Under the pieces are notes generated by a model, which saw only the letters and a program-made list of their open reading frames with translations, did not search any database and was not told the DNA's origin. A stretch of DNA of 64,000 nt from Pristionchus mayeri (lineage: Eukaryota > Nematoda > Chromadorea > Rhabditida > Neodiplogasteridae): the NCBI GenBank assembly GCA_036245805.1, contig BTRK01000005.1:35073469-35137468 (forward strand), written 5' to 3'. A program made the translations under genes and the position numbers. Positions 35,764 through 47,215 of this stretch are shown piece by piece. The stretch's first letter is position 1. Every line of letters begins with the position of its first letter.

Positions 35764-35949
35764 TATGATCCTTTTTTCGCGTAATTTTTGAGTTTGTATC
35801 TAATTTATAATGTTCTTCTAATGAATAATCGTATGTATTTATGATATATAACTAGCCGCCTAAAGGCGGCTAGGAGGTGGCACGTGTTTTGTCTCCGGGG
35901 TATGCTTGAAAAACTAAATTTCTTCTTTCTCTCCTTTCGCAATTCTAAG

Positions 35950-36440
35950 ACCGACCCTATCTCTAGAACCCCCCCCCCCTCTTATCTCTAGGACCCCCTC
36001 CTCTCCTATCTCTAGGACCCCCCGCCTCTCCCATCTCAACCCCCCCCCCCTCCTCTCCTATCTCTAGGACCCCCTCCCCTCTCCTATCTCTTAGATCTCT
36101 CCTCTCCTATCTCTAGGACCCCATCGTCTCCAATCTCTAGGACACCCCTCCTCTCCTATCTCTAGGACCCCCCTCCTCTCCTACCTCAACCCCCCCCCCT
36201 CTCCTATCTCTAGGACCCCCTCCCCTCTCCTATCTCTAGGACCCCCCTCCCCTCTCCTATCTCTAGGACCCCATCGTCTCCAATCTCTAGGACACCCCTC
36301 CTCTCCTATCTCTAGGACCCCACTCCCCTCTCCTATCTCTTAGACCCCTCCTCTCCTATCTCTTAGACTCCCTCCTCTCCATCTCTAGGATCTCCCCCAT
36401 CTCACTCTATCCCTCTCTCCCCTCTTTCATCTTTCTCCCC
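35950..36440. repeat. C-rich minisatellite (unit about 27 bp)
   Basis: Repeated CTCTCCTATCTCTAGGACCC units with variable C runs, continuing to CT-rich sequence and an uninterrupted C run at about 36541-36557. Confidence 0.9.
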
Positions 36441-36856
36441 CCCCCCTCATCTCTTCCCCACACCGTTCGCCCTCCTCGAATGAATACGAAATGATCGATC
36501 TCTCCAATCTTCACACTCTCTAAAAATCAATTAGATTTCACCCCCCCCCCCCCCCCCTCCCTCTCTCCGGACAAAGGAGAGGTAATCCAATTAATTGTTC
36601 CTGATTCTGCCGGCCTGTGGCAGAACCCTGCAAGATATCGTTTCTCCCCTATATATATATATATAGATTAAACCAGGGATACTGATTTTTTTCGATAGAT
36701 GTCGCAAATATTTTTCGCCATCACTATTTTCCCATTTCATTATTGGTGCTTTCTGTGTCACCATCTCAACCCACTTCATTGAGTGCCATGGATGAATCAT
36801 TCTAGCTGCAAACGAGACTATCGCCTTCATCCCATTATTCCACCCCGCGCTTCTCT

Positions 36857-37132
36857 ATGCTCTGTTTATGTATCACCCGTAATAGAGCGTTAGACCCTCC
36901 CCCTGTTTCTTTTACATATCATTCACTTGAGTGTGATGAATTATTCTGCATAATGAAACTGCACACTATACCTGAAATGCACATGCACATTGTTGTCTTC
37001 CATCACAGTGGAAAGGGCATATCATTCCGTGATTTCTTTGACAGGGAGCCAAATGACGCTCAGATCGGAATGATCGAGATCAGTGCTGGGAACCCAACTC
37101 GGAGGTCGATTCATATCGAATACTTGCCATGA
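36857..37132 (+). pseudogene. Truncated paralogue of the 3' end of the 33.4-35.8 kb gene
   Basis: KLHTIPEMHMHIVVFHHSGK, then DAQIGMIEISAGNP and a stop align with the last exons of the upstream gene (MYTIPEMK...FHHSGK, DAQIGMFEIRAGNP). Here there is no intron at the position where the upstream gene needs one. All earlier exons are absent, and the C-rich minisatellite lies between the two copies. Confidence 0.6.
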
Positions 37133-37296
37133 TATTATTGTGTTGTGGTGCTTATTGCTGTATTTAAAATTAATTGTGTAACTAATTTACTCTGCTAATA
37201 TTCTACTGATGAATGTTCATCTATCCTGAAATTGTGAAGGAATTTGTATGGATTGGAAAACAATAAATTCTCCTGAAACAAAAAAAAAGAATTCTA

Positions 37297-38163
37297 TTAG
37301 GGTGTCCGGAAAGTTCGTTCATTTGGTCATCAAAAATGAACGCGTGATTCAATTCCCCATTTCTGCAGTTCTGTTCGTGAGCAATCTATCGTGCAATTTT
37401 TGTTTTGAATTGGAAGAATATTGCATCACTACGAAATATTTTAGAATTATTTTTGTTGTGGTGACTTTACACGGCCTAGTGAAAACTTGGTTTTCCATTG
37501 TTATATCCTCGGCCGTTCCGCAAAGCTAAATTATTCCATTTGATGTTGGGTGGCTCCCCTTACTCTTAGCTTTTGTAACACATGGTACTCCCGCTTCAAG
37601 AATTGAGATTACGGTCTTGTTACTCTGTTTCACGCTGAAAACCCCATTTTTTGTCGCATAGTCGTCTTGTTCTCATAAGGTAAAAGAGCCAGACTAATGT
37701 CAATTAGCTCAATTAAAAGTTAGTATCGGGACTCCATTGTCCACTATACGACGCATATCTCACCTGTCTAGCAAAACGCTGAGACTCCCTAGTGTACTTA
37801 CTCATTTTTCAACTTCATTTTTTGTGACCTGTCAGTTTGAATACCTAACGATTTTTCGGCCGTAAGAAGGGGCTGAGCCAAAATAACTAGGTAATCGGTG
37901 CCCAATTACTAGTGGATCACGTATGACAAGTTGGAGCGAATACTTCAGTAGATGCACGCTAACACGATGTGTGAAAATTTTGCTAGGTCGTGATAAAATC
38001 AAATCACTAAAATCAATGTAGAAACGGTCATACTAATCCAATCATCTTTTAATTCAGTGCTAGTACAGCACCATACTTTGCTCACAAATAACACTGCAGA
38101 AAAAAAATTGAACCGCACATTCATTTTAGATGACCAAGGGAACGAACTTTCCGGACACCCTAA
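37297..38163. mobile_element. Mariner-like non-autonomous element (GGTGTCCGGAAAGTTCGTT ends)
   Basis: TTAGGGTGTCCGGAAAGTTC and its reverse complement bound an 867-bp element flanked by TA (37295-37296, 38164-38165). The interior has no transposase motif. Confidence 0.9.
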
Positions 38164-38512
38164 TAATCACAGATAATCAAGCCTGCCTTCCGCTTACTAA
38201 ACTCGCAAATTGTTCTCGTTTTTTTCTGAACAATATGTATCACAAATATGAGATGTTCAAGTGCAAACGAACGAACCAATCGATTGTGAAACATTTCTGA
38301 TACACGCGGAAGCAAATCACAAATGGCAATAAGCTAGGGGGAGGGATCCGTCTGAAAGGCTAAAAAATGTCTCATAGTTTTGCATGATCTCTCACTTCTC
38401 TGTCTATCGCAGCATAACACAGACTGAAGAGACTTTGCAAAGTCTCAAGTGCCATCAGTGCCAATGTCGCCTATAAAATAAACGAGGTGCAGAAAGAGGA
38501 AACGATCCAGAC

Positions 38513-41500
38513 ATGCTCCTTATCATCTTCCTGCACCTGTATCGATTCACTGATGCTGTCACCGACATCGGTCAGTATTGTTGGCCTAAAGGGGCATTTT
38601 ATGGTTAATATGATAGTTTTTTCAGCCTGTCAATCCTGCCCGCCACTCACTAAACTCGACACCTGCCCGCTTGGAGTGCTATGTGACAGCTCCTTCGTCA
38701 GGACTTCCACCAACAGTGATGGGTGTCTAAAGGCGTACTGCAGCACCGGGCCCACAATGCTGGTTAGTGCACGATTTTGGCTGAATTTATTGACTTTCGA
38801 AGGATCAATCAATACTTCACCATTATTTCCTTCCTATACATATTACATCCCTATCCTCAGACCTATCCTTATCATTATTTATGGCTAACACAATCGGGAC
38901 GTGAGGGAGAGGACGACTCCGAAGAGAATATTGTTCTTATAAAATATAGCACCTTGACAATAAGAGGCTTTGATGGGGTGTGCCAAATATCGCAAAGCAC
39001 CGAACAGAATTGGATCGCATGCACTTGTAGAATAGGCAACACATTTGGTAATGATTAAGTACGACATCGTATGTTCGTTTCAAATTCGTCTTCATATCAA
39101 CTTTGTTCACAAAAGAGGAAGGGAGAAAAAAGAGGAAGGGAGGAAAGGATCATTGCGATTCACAATGCCTCTCTCTGAAATAGAGACTCAGAATCTCCAA
39201 CGTTACAATATATATTTTTTTAAATAAAACATGAGTAATAAATCATGTGCAGATTGCTCGAGAGCATATCGGAGGTATTATAGTAGAGGAACAAGGACCG
39301 GGAGGTACTGATCAGAGAGGCAAATAGTGCGAGGCAAGCGGCCAGCTATTGTCAAGAGGCGCTTTTCCAACATTTAGCAAACTAAGTATATCAATTATTT
39401 GTACAGATCGGCCGTGGTACAGCCGTCGCGCTAGGACCTCTCCACGAACTAATCTGCGGATCCGACAAAAGTGGAATTTCCGGAACACGGTTTTTAACCT
39501 GCAAACGATCACTTGCATCACTGCTAAAGGTAAGCGTTTGATATAATAGGTAATACATTTTCGAGCCCACATTAATATGGAACATAGAGCTCTTTTACAA
39601 TAAATTGTCTGTGAAATTATGGTTCAAAAATGCAAATATTAAGAGTCGTTACAAAAATTCGTAATTTCAGCGGAGAATTTATGCACAGTCCCTCCTCCAA
39701 TCATGAATTTGCCGGAGGGGTACTATCATAGAGGATCTGCTTTCTACGATTGGACAACAAGTGGTGAGCACTGTGGAAGAAGCGTAGCTAATGCAATTCT
39801 TATAGAAATCGTTTGTGCTGACCCGTTAGTGCAATTTATAACGGTAAGGCATACAATTTTAAAATATTGTATATGACGCGATCGCTATCGTTATTTTTAA
39901 GAAGCCTGATGCTTCCCAAATTGTGATCCCTGATGGCACATGCCCTGTTGGGATTGAAGCAGCGGCCTGTGTCGGTGTAGGTTGGTAGTTTTCGGCAGTT
40001 TTTATGTTTTGTAAATAAATGTCCGTAGCGAACAAAGGAAAATGTAAATATCTCGTATTTGAGACTGCGAGAAATGTTAGGCAATTGCCCAATAGGCGAA
40101 TTGAGTCTGAAGAACATAATTTCCGCAAACATATTTTTGTCAAAGTCAGCGTTGTTGCTCCGATGAGCTGAGCAAGTGCCGAATCCGAATTTTGCCTATA
40201 TGGAATCTGAGATACTAATAACTACATTGAATTTTAGAAGTTCATTCATGTGTTTCTACCAAAATTGTCTAGTTACGACCACAACCACCACTACTACTGC
40301 GGCTCCAACAACTACAACAACTGTTACCACCACAACAACAGGTTTAATTATCCCCCCCCCATTATCCTTATGAACTGACACAATGTTCGATTTTTTCGTA
40401 GTTGAAATGTGGGTCTTGTAAATTCGTACCGATTAGTAGTTTTCAACTGCCCTAATCAGTCAATACAAATATAGAAATGAATTATTATAGTTCCTACTAC
40501 TACGACCACTACTGCTGCAACAACTACCACAACAACAGGTTGCATTACGATTGATCATACATATATCCTCGTTTAGCTAACTAATGATGCTCCACAATCT
40601 CTCCAATCCATTCCAATTTCCATCTAGTTATGCGTATTATTAGGATGCGAAATGAAAATCAAACAATTTGCCAACGTTATTAATTTATAATTAAGAACCT
40701 ACGACTACAACAACAACTGTGGCCCCGACAACCACAACAACAGGTTTATTGACGTGGTTCACTTCACAAAATAGCAAAACTTTTAAAATCCAGATCCAAC
40801 TACCACTGCCACTGTCGCTACCACTACCACTACTACTTTACAACCAACGACTACTGTAATAACGGTGCGTAATTATATCGGTACTAGCGGAGTGATATGT
40901 ATAGATTGAGAAAGCTAGCATACACATAGAATTACAAATGAGATTCAAAAATCGTATTTACTGAAATACGGCATGATGAAACAAGTGTAACAATTTCTGC
41001 ATGCCGGCTATAATTAGAAAAACATATGAAAATATGATATTATAGCCCTCAAAATGCCCATTCAGAACAACCCGCCGTCGAATCCCGCGTGTTTCTGGTC
41101 ACTCAAGTGCGTTTCATGTTTTCAAAATTGTGATTTAGAATTTGTTCGAGGAATTAAATCTTGATGTGTATGCAGACTATTTAGACTCGACTGATCTAAT
41201 TAGAATAAACAGCAAAATGACAATTTATCATGATTATTCAAAAAAACTTTATTTTGCATGTCAGCTACTACTACAACTTTATCCGCGTACTGCACGGATT
41301 CTGCTCACCGACTATCCCGGGAGGATGCACCGCGTTGTTCAACAATGGAATCGGATACGATCCGAGCGCAGGAAGTGGTAATGAATTAGATTGACTTGGC
41401 CATAGGTCGCATTTCCTGTCGGTTAAACATAGAATAAACACGCAGCATGAAATATAGATCATAACGTGCAATTTGAGAAAAAAAATCTCTCAATATTTTC

Positions 41501-42137
41501 AGGAACCTTGGGAAAGACGATTACTGAGACATGCTTTTACCAGATGAAAACGGTAATTGTACATAAATAATGCAACTTTTGTGATACTGAATATTTTCAT
41601 TAAGTAGAACGAGAGAACGCATAAAAATGCAAAGCTCCGACTTATCATGCATTACTCGCATATTTGTGCATGGTTTACGTAGATCTATGTCCAAACTGTT
41701 CTATCGTGCATTAATCCGAAATAAATGCATTTTTGAGTTTAATGATCCTTTGAGACGTGCTCGGTGAACCAAAAGAATCTGAGACGACTTCACTTCCACA
41801 GAGTGGGCAATCACTACGAGCATCACTTGGTGGCTACAGCTGTGAGTTTAGCATCAACAAATGTGCATCTACAAAAACAAATTCACACGAAGCAATATGC
41901 CTAAAATTTTTAAATCTAAGTCTATTTTTACAGGATGGTGGCATCTTTGTGGGCTACGTTGCGCTTCAGCAAGGTAATATTTCTAGCGAAGATATTCTGA
42001 TAGTAATTGCTCATGAACGTATTTGCTTAGGTCATTGCGGTGCGTATTATCCCATCAGGGCATGGGCTGTGCTTCGAGTGAAGGTTGGAATAGTTTTAAT
42101 TCTTTTATTATTTGGAGTAATATTTGGGTTGATATGA
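38513..42137 (+). CDS. Mucin-like, cysteine-rich type I membrane protein, left palindrome arm
   Basis: Probable cell-surface glycoprotein. Exon 1 (38513-38570) is a signal peptide, MLLIIFLHLYRFTDAVTDI. Exon 2 (38626-38762) has CQSCPPL, CPLGVLC and GCLKAYC, a nematode C6/DUF281-like cysteine pattern. Exon 3 (38861-39047) ends QNWIACTCRIGNTF. Exon near 39405-39530 has QKWNFRNTVFNLQTITC, and exon 39672-39842 has NLCTVPPPIMNLPEGYYH to VCADPLVQF. At least four Thr-rich mini-exons (near 40270, 40490, 40700, 40800) form an O-glycosylation stalk. Further exons give GGCTALFNNGIGYDPSAGSG, TLGKTITETCFYQMKT and GHCGAYYPIRAW, and the last encodes a hydrophobic end, VGIVLILLLFGVIFGLI, which is a membrane anchor or GPI signal. 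Phases join for exons 1-5 and the late exons. The palindrome edge (about 38990) lies within exon 3. Confidence 0.6.
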
Positions 42138-42674
42138 GAATTACCGAGCGTGAGAGATACAAGTCGTCTTCTTATCAACGGTGGCGATGAGAAATTCATA
42201 AACATGAAATTGGTCTAACGACACATATCTCTATATTATCCAATGTTAGAGTGGAGTTTATTGTATTGATCACGAAATTCATTTTCGAGAGCTGCCAAAT
42301 AAGTCGCCGAGAAAATCCATTTCTGTTCAGATGTAATGTACGCGAGAGGAGATTTGTCTGGCAACCTCCTGTACAAGGGTCGCGTGAGGAATGGAGGAGT
42401 ACCGCACTTCTGGACGTGGTGAATGGGTCAACGTGGTGATTGATGTTCTTCCCCATCCCCGAATATTTAGAAATATTGTGTATGATTTAGTGCTGTATGT
42501 GGTAACACTAATCGAAGCAATACAATTTTGTTGAAAATATAGATCTTTTCGAATTGCGAAAAGTGTGCTTTGTCAAAAGTTTTTAGTATCAGATACATTG
42601 TAAGTGTAAACAATCGATAAAAACGTGTTTTTTTTTATTTTTTGAAGATGAGAGTCTCGAACACTTTATCATCA

Positions 42675-44640
42675 TTATTTTGACGATCGATTCTTGGTTG
42701 CTGACTGAGCAAAGCAGGAAAAGCAGGAAATAGATGGCAAAAATCCGCGAATTGTGGGATTAGTGGCTATGAAGATGGTTGAGTGGATGGAGTGGTTGGT
42801 GACGGAGAGAATTAGTGTCAGCATATGCAGAATGCGATCGGCCTGAAATTAATTTAAAATCATGCTAAAAAAACAGCCTTCTTGAGCGCCATGCTTTCTG
42901 ATATCCAACCAAATAGATCCGTTGTGTTGGTCAATGCGTTATTTTGTAATATTTTGAGGAAATTATTATATCTCTATCTCTCCCAGTATCAGCGCGACAT
43001 TTGCGTGAATGCCCGATCTGTTCGAAGCGCAGACGCCAAATAATAAACACAAAATATTCTTTATGATGCTAAAATGAAACTTACCAGGCCTCTGGTGCTA
43101 ACATTGATCGCTATAAGATAAACGATGTTGTATAGCTGGAGAAAGAAGCATATCAGAATAGCTTGCTTGAGCATTCGTTTATCGTCTGCGTTCTTAGCTT
43201 CTGCATTTCGCGATTGTGCTTCGCTACTGAAAGGTAGGGCAATATTACACATATTAATAGCCTAACCTGACGGCTTTTCTAGTCTTTCGTATCGACCAAT
43301 CGATGATCACATAGAAGAATAACTCGATGAATGGTATTGCGTAGTCAGAAAGGTCGATTATCTACAAATTATCAATTTTAAAAACATTAGGACATTTAAA
43401 AAATCTTGAAGCTGTTTTTATGCGTCTCAAAAGCTCTTTGGTATGCTGCCAAAAATATTTTGCTTCAAAGTTACTGACGTCTTTCGAACTAATTTGAATT
43501 CCAAACCGATCGCAGCTTAGGAGCTTGCACCAGAGTTGCGCCAATGTCCTCGAAGCGAAGCGATCTTTGATTGAATCGCTGAGTCGGCCGAACAAGCACA
43601 CAAAGCGCGCAAACGGCGCACACAACGGCCCAGCAAGCGAATATTGAGTAGCGAATGTTCCGTCTGCAGTAATCACAAGATTACTAATGAATTCGAAAAA
43701 CGCTTTCAGACTTGATAATTCAAACTGAATCACCATAGAAGTCCGAAAAATGACTATAATTTGTTTCATGTACATTAATTTCCGATCGATCAAATACATA
43801 CTTGCTAAAGATGACTCCCATGGATGGCGTGACAAAGACAGCAAAGCGATTGAGTGTCATCAGTAGAGTGAGATAGAGTAGACCCTCAATATTCTTCTGC
43901 AGAGGGGCAAAGTAAATGCTTACCTTAGGTGGGAAGAAATCCAACGTGGAGCTAAGTGCATGCATGAGTTTTGAGTTGTACCCTGGTAGACGGAGTTTTT
44001 GAATTCAACTAGTGCAATGACGACTTACTTTAGCATCGGTATTGATTTCGCTAGGATCTACGATCTCAGTCACGGTATCCCCACGAACCATTGACGGAAA
44101 AATTAGCGCTAACTGAGAAATGACACTATCTTTCTTTATTAGGGAATTTGAAAATCTGAATGATCAGCTACGAAAAGTCGTATGTTACGCACCTGGTACA
44201 CCAAATAAAATGAGTCAAGGTATAGCAAACTGCAGACAATACTGTAGAAGGGCCACTGGAAAAATAACAAGCCGTGCTTCACAGTAGAGTCATGCATGAG
44301 CCTGGCACTAAGTTGGATGAGAAAAAATGACGTCATAGTCGCATCCGACCTAATGCCCTTGCTTCGCAGTACATCGGTAAAACGTGCCTTCATCTCTTCA
44401 CTTCCAACACTCTCACATCGATTGAAATGCGCCAAGTGAAGATAAGGCCCGAATTACGAACTCTAGTTCAAAGTTGCGCTAATTTACCTGATTTATCACT
44501 TTTCTCGCTCTGACCAACGCGATGGCGAAAACAACGCTGAAAACCGTGCCGAGAGCAAGAACTGTTCCATATATAACGAGGAATCCACTGAGTACCACAT
44601 CCTCGAGTGGTTCCGAAGGGGCAGTCGGATGGTCAGACAT
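42675..44640 (-). CDS. Seven-transmembrane chemoreceptor, left-arm copy
   Basis: Serpentine receptor of the nematode SR superfamily, subfamily not fixed. Starts at 44640 (MSDHPTAPSEPLEDVV); TM1 is LVIYGTVLALGTVFSVVFAI. Later exons give LLFFQWPFYSIVCSLLYLDS (TM2), LYLTLLMTLNRFAVFVTPSM (TM3 and the NR-F-A-x-x-x-x-P loop landmark), NIRYSIFACWAVVCAVCALC (TM4), YAIPFIELFFYVIIDWS (TM5), MLKQAILICFFLQLYNIVYL (TM6) and TNHSIHSTIFIATNPTIRGF (TM7), then CFSCFAQSATK and a stop at 42675-42677. All introns are short GT-AG with matched phases. The copy looks intact and is almost identical to the right-arm copy. Confidence 0.75.
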
Positions 44641-45566
44641 CTCTGGAGTAGGAGAAACAGCTGCAATGTGGGCAGAGATTCTGGTGTGAATGACGAGCAA
44701 TTGTAATCATCTTTTCAAACTCTCTACTGAGCAAACGGTAAAATAGTGTGGTCAAGGTGGAAACATTTCGCACCCGAGAGTAATTGCGCTGATTGAGATT
44801 TTCGGTGAGTAATGCTCGCAAAGATAAGCCACGTGTTTTGGATCAACGTGCGAGTATGTGTCTCCCGTCTGCAAGATATTAATAATAGTTATGCTATTCA
44901 GGTAGAAGCGTACAATGAGAAATGGAATGAAAAGGAAGCGATATATTATTATTATTATTATTTATTGTATTATAATTCACGAAATGACTACAGTCAAACA
45001 GGGGACTATAGTGGTAGTTTCTTACATACATTCTTGCCTCTGTGGGGAAGTTCCTATGGTGTTTGTTGAATCTTGATGATATGTTATTGAAGTTTGCACT
45101 GGTGGGACATGTCATTATCCAGAAGGGAAAAAGTTAGATGCAGCGAAGATGCAGCACCTAGTTTCGAGTGCTAACAAGCTTTGATTGCGACTATCGAGTT
45201 ATATTGGTGAGTCATTCTAGCGGTGGTTAATCACACGCTCGTGAGCTTAGCTTGTGTATCAGTGTACACACATCGTGAGTGATCTACATGTTTCACATGG
45301 TCTAGTCCTGTCCGATAAGAGAGGGACTTTCTATCGTGTGAACTTTCTTTTTAAGTCTGCCATGTGAAAACAAATGGGAAAGCATCCGTCAATTGGTATA
45401 CATCCAATTCATTTAATTCACGGAAACGCAAACAAAGAGAATAAAATCGAGGAATGAATAAGCTGACCATCAATTTACATACAATGGGGATTTTCAGGAA
45501 CTCGCGACCACGAAATATTCCAAAATTTTCCATAAATTCACAACTCTTCAAGTGATTAATTTACTA
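44641..45566. other. Intergenic, mirrored at about 51,016-51,937
   Basis: Holds a TTATTA microsatellite (about 44943-44965) and no recognised gene. It lies between the chemoreceptor start and the first mariner-like element. Confidence 0.5.
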
Positions 45567-46454
45567 TTAGGTTGGTGCATAAGTTTCTTTCTTCTTTATT
45601 TTTCAAATTTCTGTTGGCGTGCATAGACTCTCATGATTTTCTGAATACCATGTGTTATGGCCATGGCGGTAGATTACTACCGTAAATTTTATTTGGATGT
45701 ACGCATCATCGTGAGAAGTTGATAAGTCTCAGAAAATTAACACCGGAAAACGGCTATTTTGAGCATTTTGGGATAAATTCAGGTTATCGAATACTTGTGG
45801 AATTCTGATTCTAATCAATTGAGGACCACTTGGACAGGAGTTCTTTGTTCTACCAATCACAAAAAATCCGGATTCTAACTTGTGTGGGAGACAGGGGAAT
45901 TTAAAAAAAGCGTTGATTTCAGCGGACACGATGATTTCAAAATCTGCAGTTCTTCAACGGGAAGTTCTATCCTTTCCTAGATTTGTTAGCATACTTACAG
46001 GGGAAAGTGCTTCACAACCCATCGAAATTGAGCATTCATCAATGATGTGTCAGGAAGTAGCACTCAGCAATTTGTGATCTATGATTTTGAAATACAGTAG
46101 TTCTGTAATTGGGCCAACATTTCTAGTAGGTTTTCATGGCAGGTTTGGTGTTCTATGTCGTATGACATACCCAGTCAAAGTACTTTGTAATAATGTGCTA
46201 AATGTAACCTTTACGCTATTCCCCTCGGGATCTAGAGCAATTGAAAAGTCGGATTGCTCGACCTAGTCCGATTACTTCCAAACTAAAATGCTTTATTCTA
46301 ATTGATCGAATCAACACAATATAGTATTCACTATAGTGTGTACCCATGTCCGTATCAACAGCAAAAACAATTATTTGATTTGCTCATTAAGATTACCTGG
46401 GGAGGTCAGAATGTTGGTGCACGAAAAAAGAAAGAAACTTTTGCACCAGCCTAA
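45567..46454. mobile_element. Mariner-like element, left-arm copy
   Basis: Ends TTAGGTTGGTGCATAAGTTT and (reversed) TTAGGCTGGTGCAAAAGTTT, with TA on both sides. These ends are close to the TTAGGTTGGTGCAAAAGT ends of animal mariner families. The 888-bp interior has only short frames without the DDD motif. Confidence 0.88.
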
Positions 46455-46472
46455 TATTTCATCGCAAATCTA

Positions 46473-47214
46473 TAAGGTTGTTGCAAAAGTCTTGTGGTTT
46501 TTTGTGTCCGTACTTTGAACTATCATAATTATCTTATCTCAGATCTCAATGCCCAACAAACATAACACTGTTTAGAGGTATACTTGTACTTTACAAGCAT
46601 TCGTTTCAATCAAATCGATATCGAAATCAAAGCAAGAAATTACGATAAAACCAATCGCAATTGATACTCAAAATTTTACATTAAATTGAGTTTACTGGAT
46701 ATTTGTAAGCAAAATTCACGAAACCTGCCCATACTGATGTCTAGGAAGTAGCGCGATGTCTAGGAAGTATGTCTAGGAAGCATACCCTTTCAGAAATTAT
46801 GATATAACTGTGTCTCGATTAAGTTTGGGCCGACTTACATGCTATTGAAAATAAGCGGTCGACGACGGCTGAAAAAGCATATAGGCCTCACTATAATCTA
46901 ACCATTTGCAGATCAATGCATTCCTCGAAAGAATGTAACTTCCAGCATCCATCCCAAAAATAGTTTATGGGGTAAAGATTGGACCTTCATATAACCACCA
47001 TAGATTGAATATTCATGCTTCAGAAGAAACAGAATATTGAAGATGTGTCGTTTTTGATAGATTAATTTCGAAAAATTTAATGCTGGTAGGGTGCGCATAT
47101 GAAAGAGTATGCAAGATATCATTAGTAATCAATATTCAAAAATTCATCGGTCAAACTGAAAAGAAGATTGAAGGCAAAATATCAAAAAACCGCAAGACTT
47201 TTGCAACAACCTTA
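46473..47214. mobile_element. Second mariner-like MITE, left-arm copy
   Basis: TAAGGTTGTTGCAAAAGTCT and its inverse bound about 742 bp with TA flanks. It abuts the foldback element at 47216. Confidence 0.85.
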
Positions 47215-47215
47215 T

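Noticed and set aside
45880..46077. 65-codon frame inside the mariner-like element as a transposase remnant
   Set aside because: No DDD catalytic residues or helix-turn-helix pattern can be seen, and the element is too short for a full transposase.
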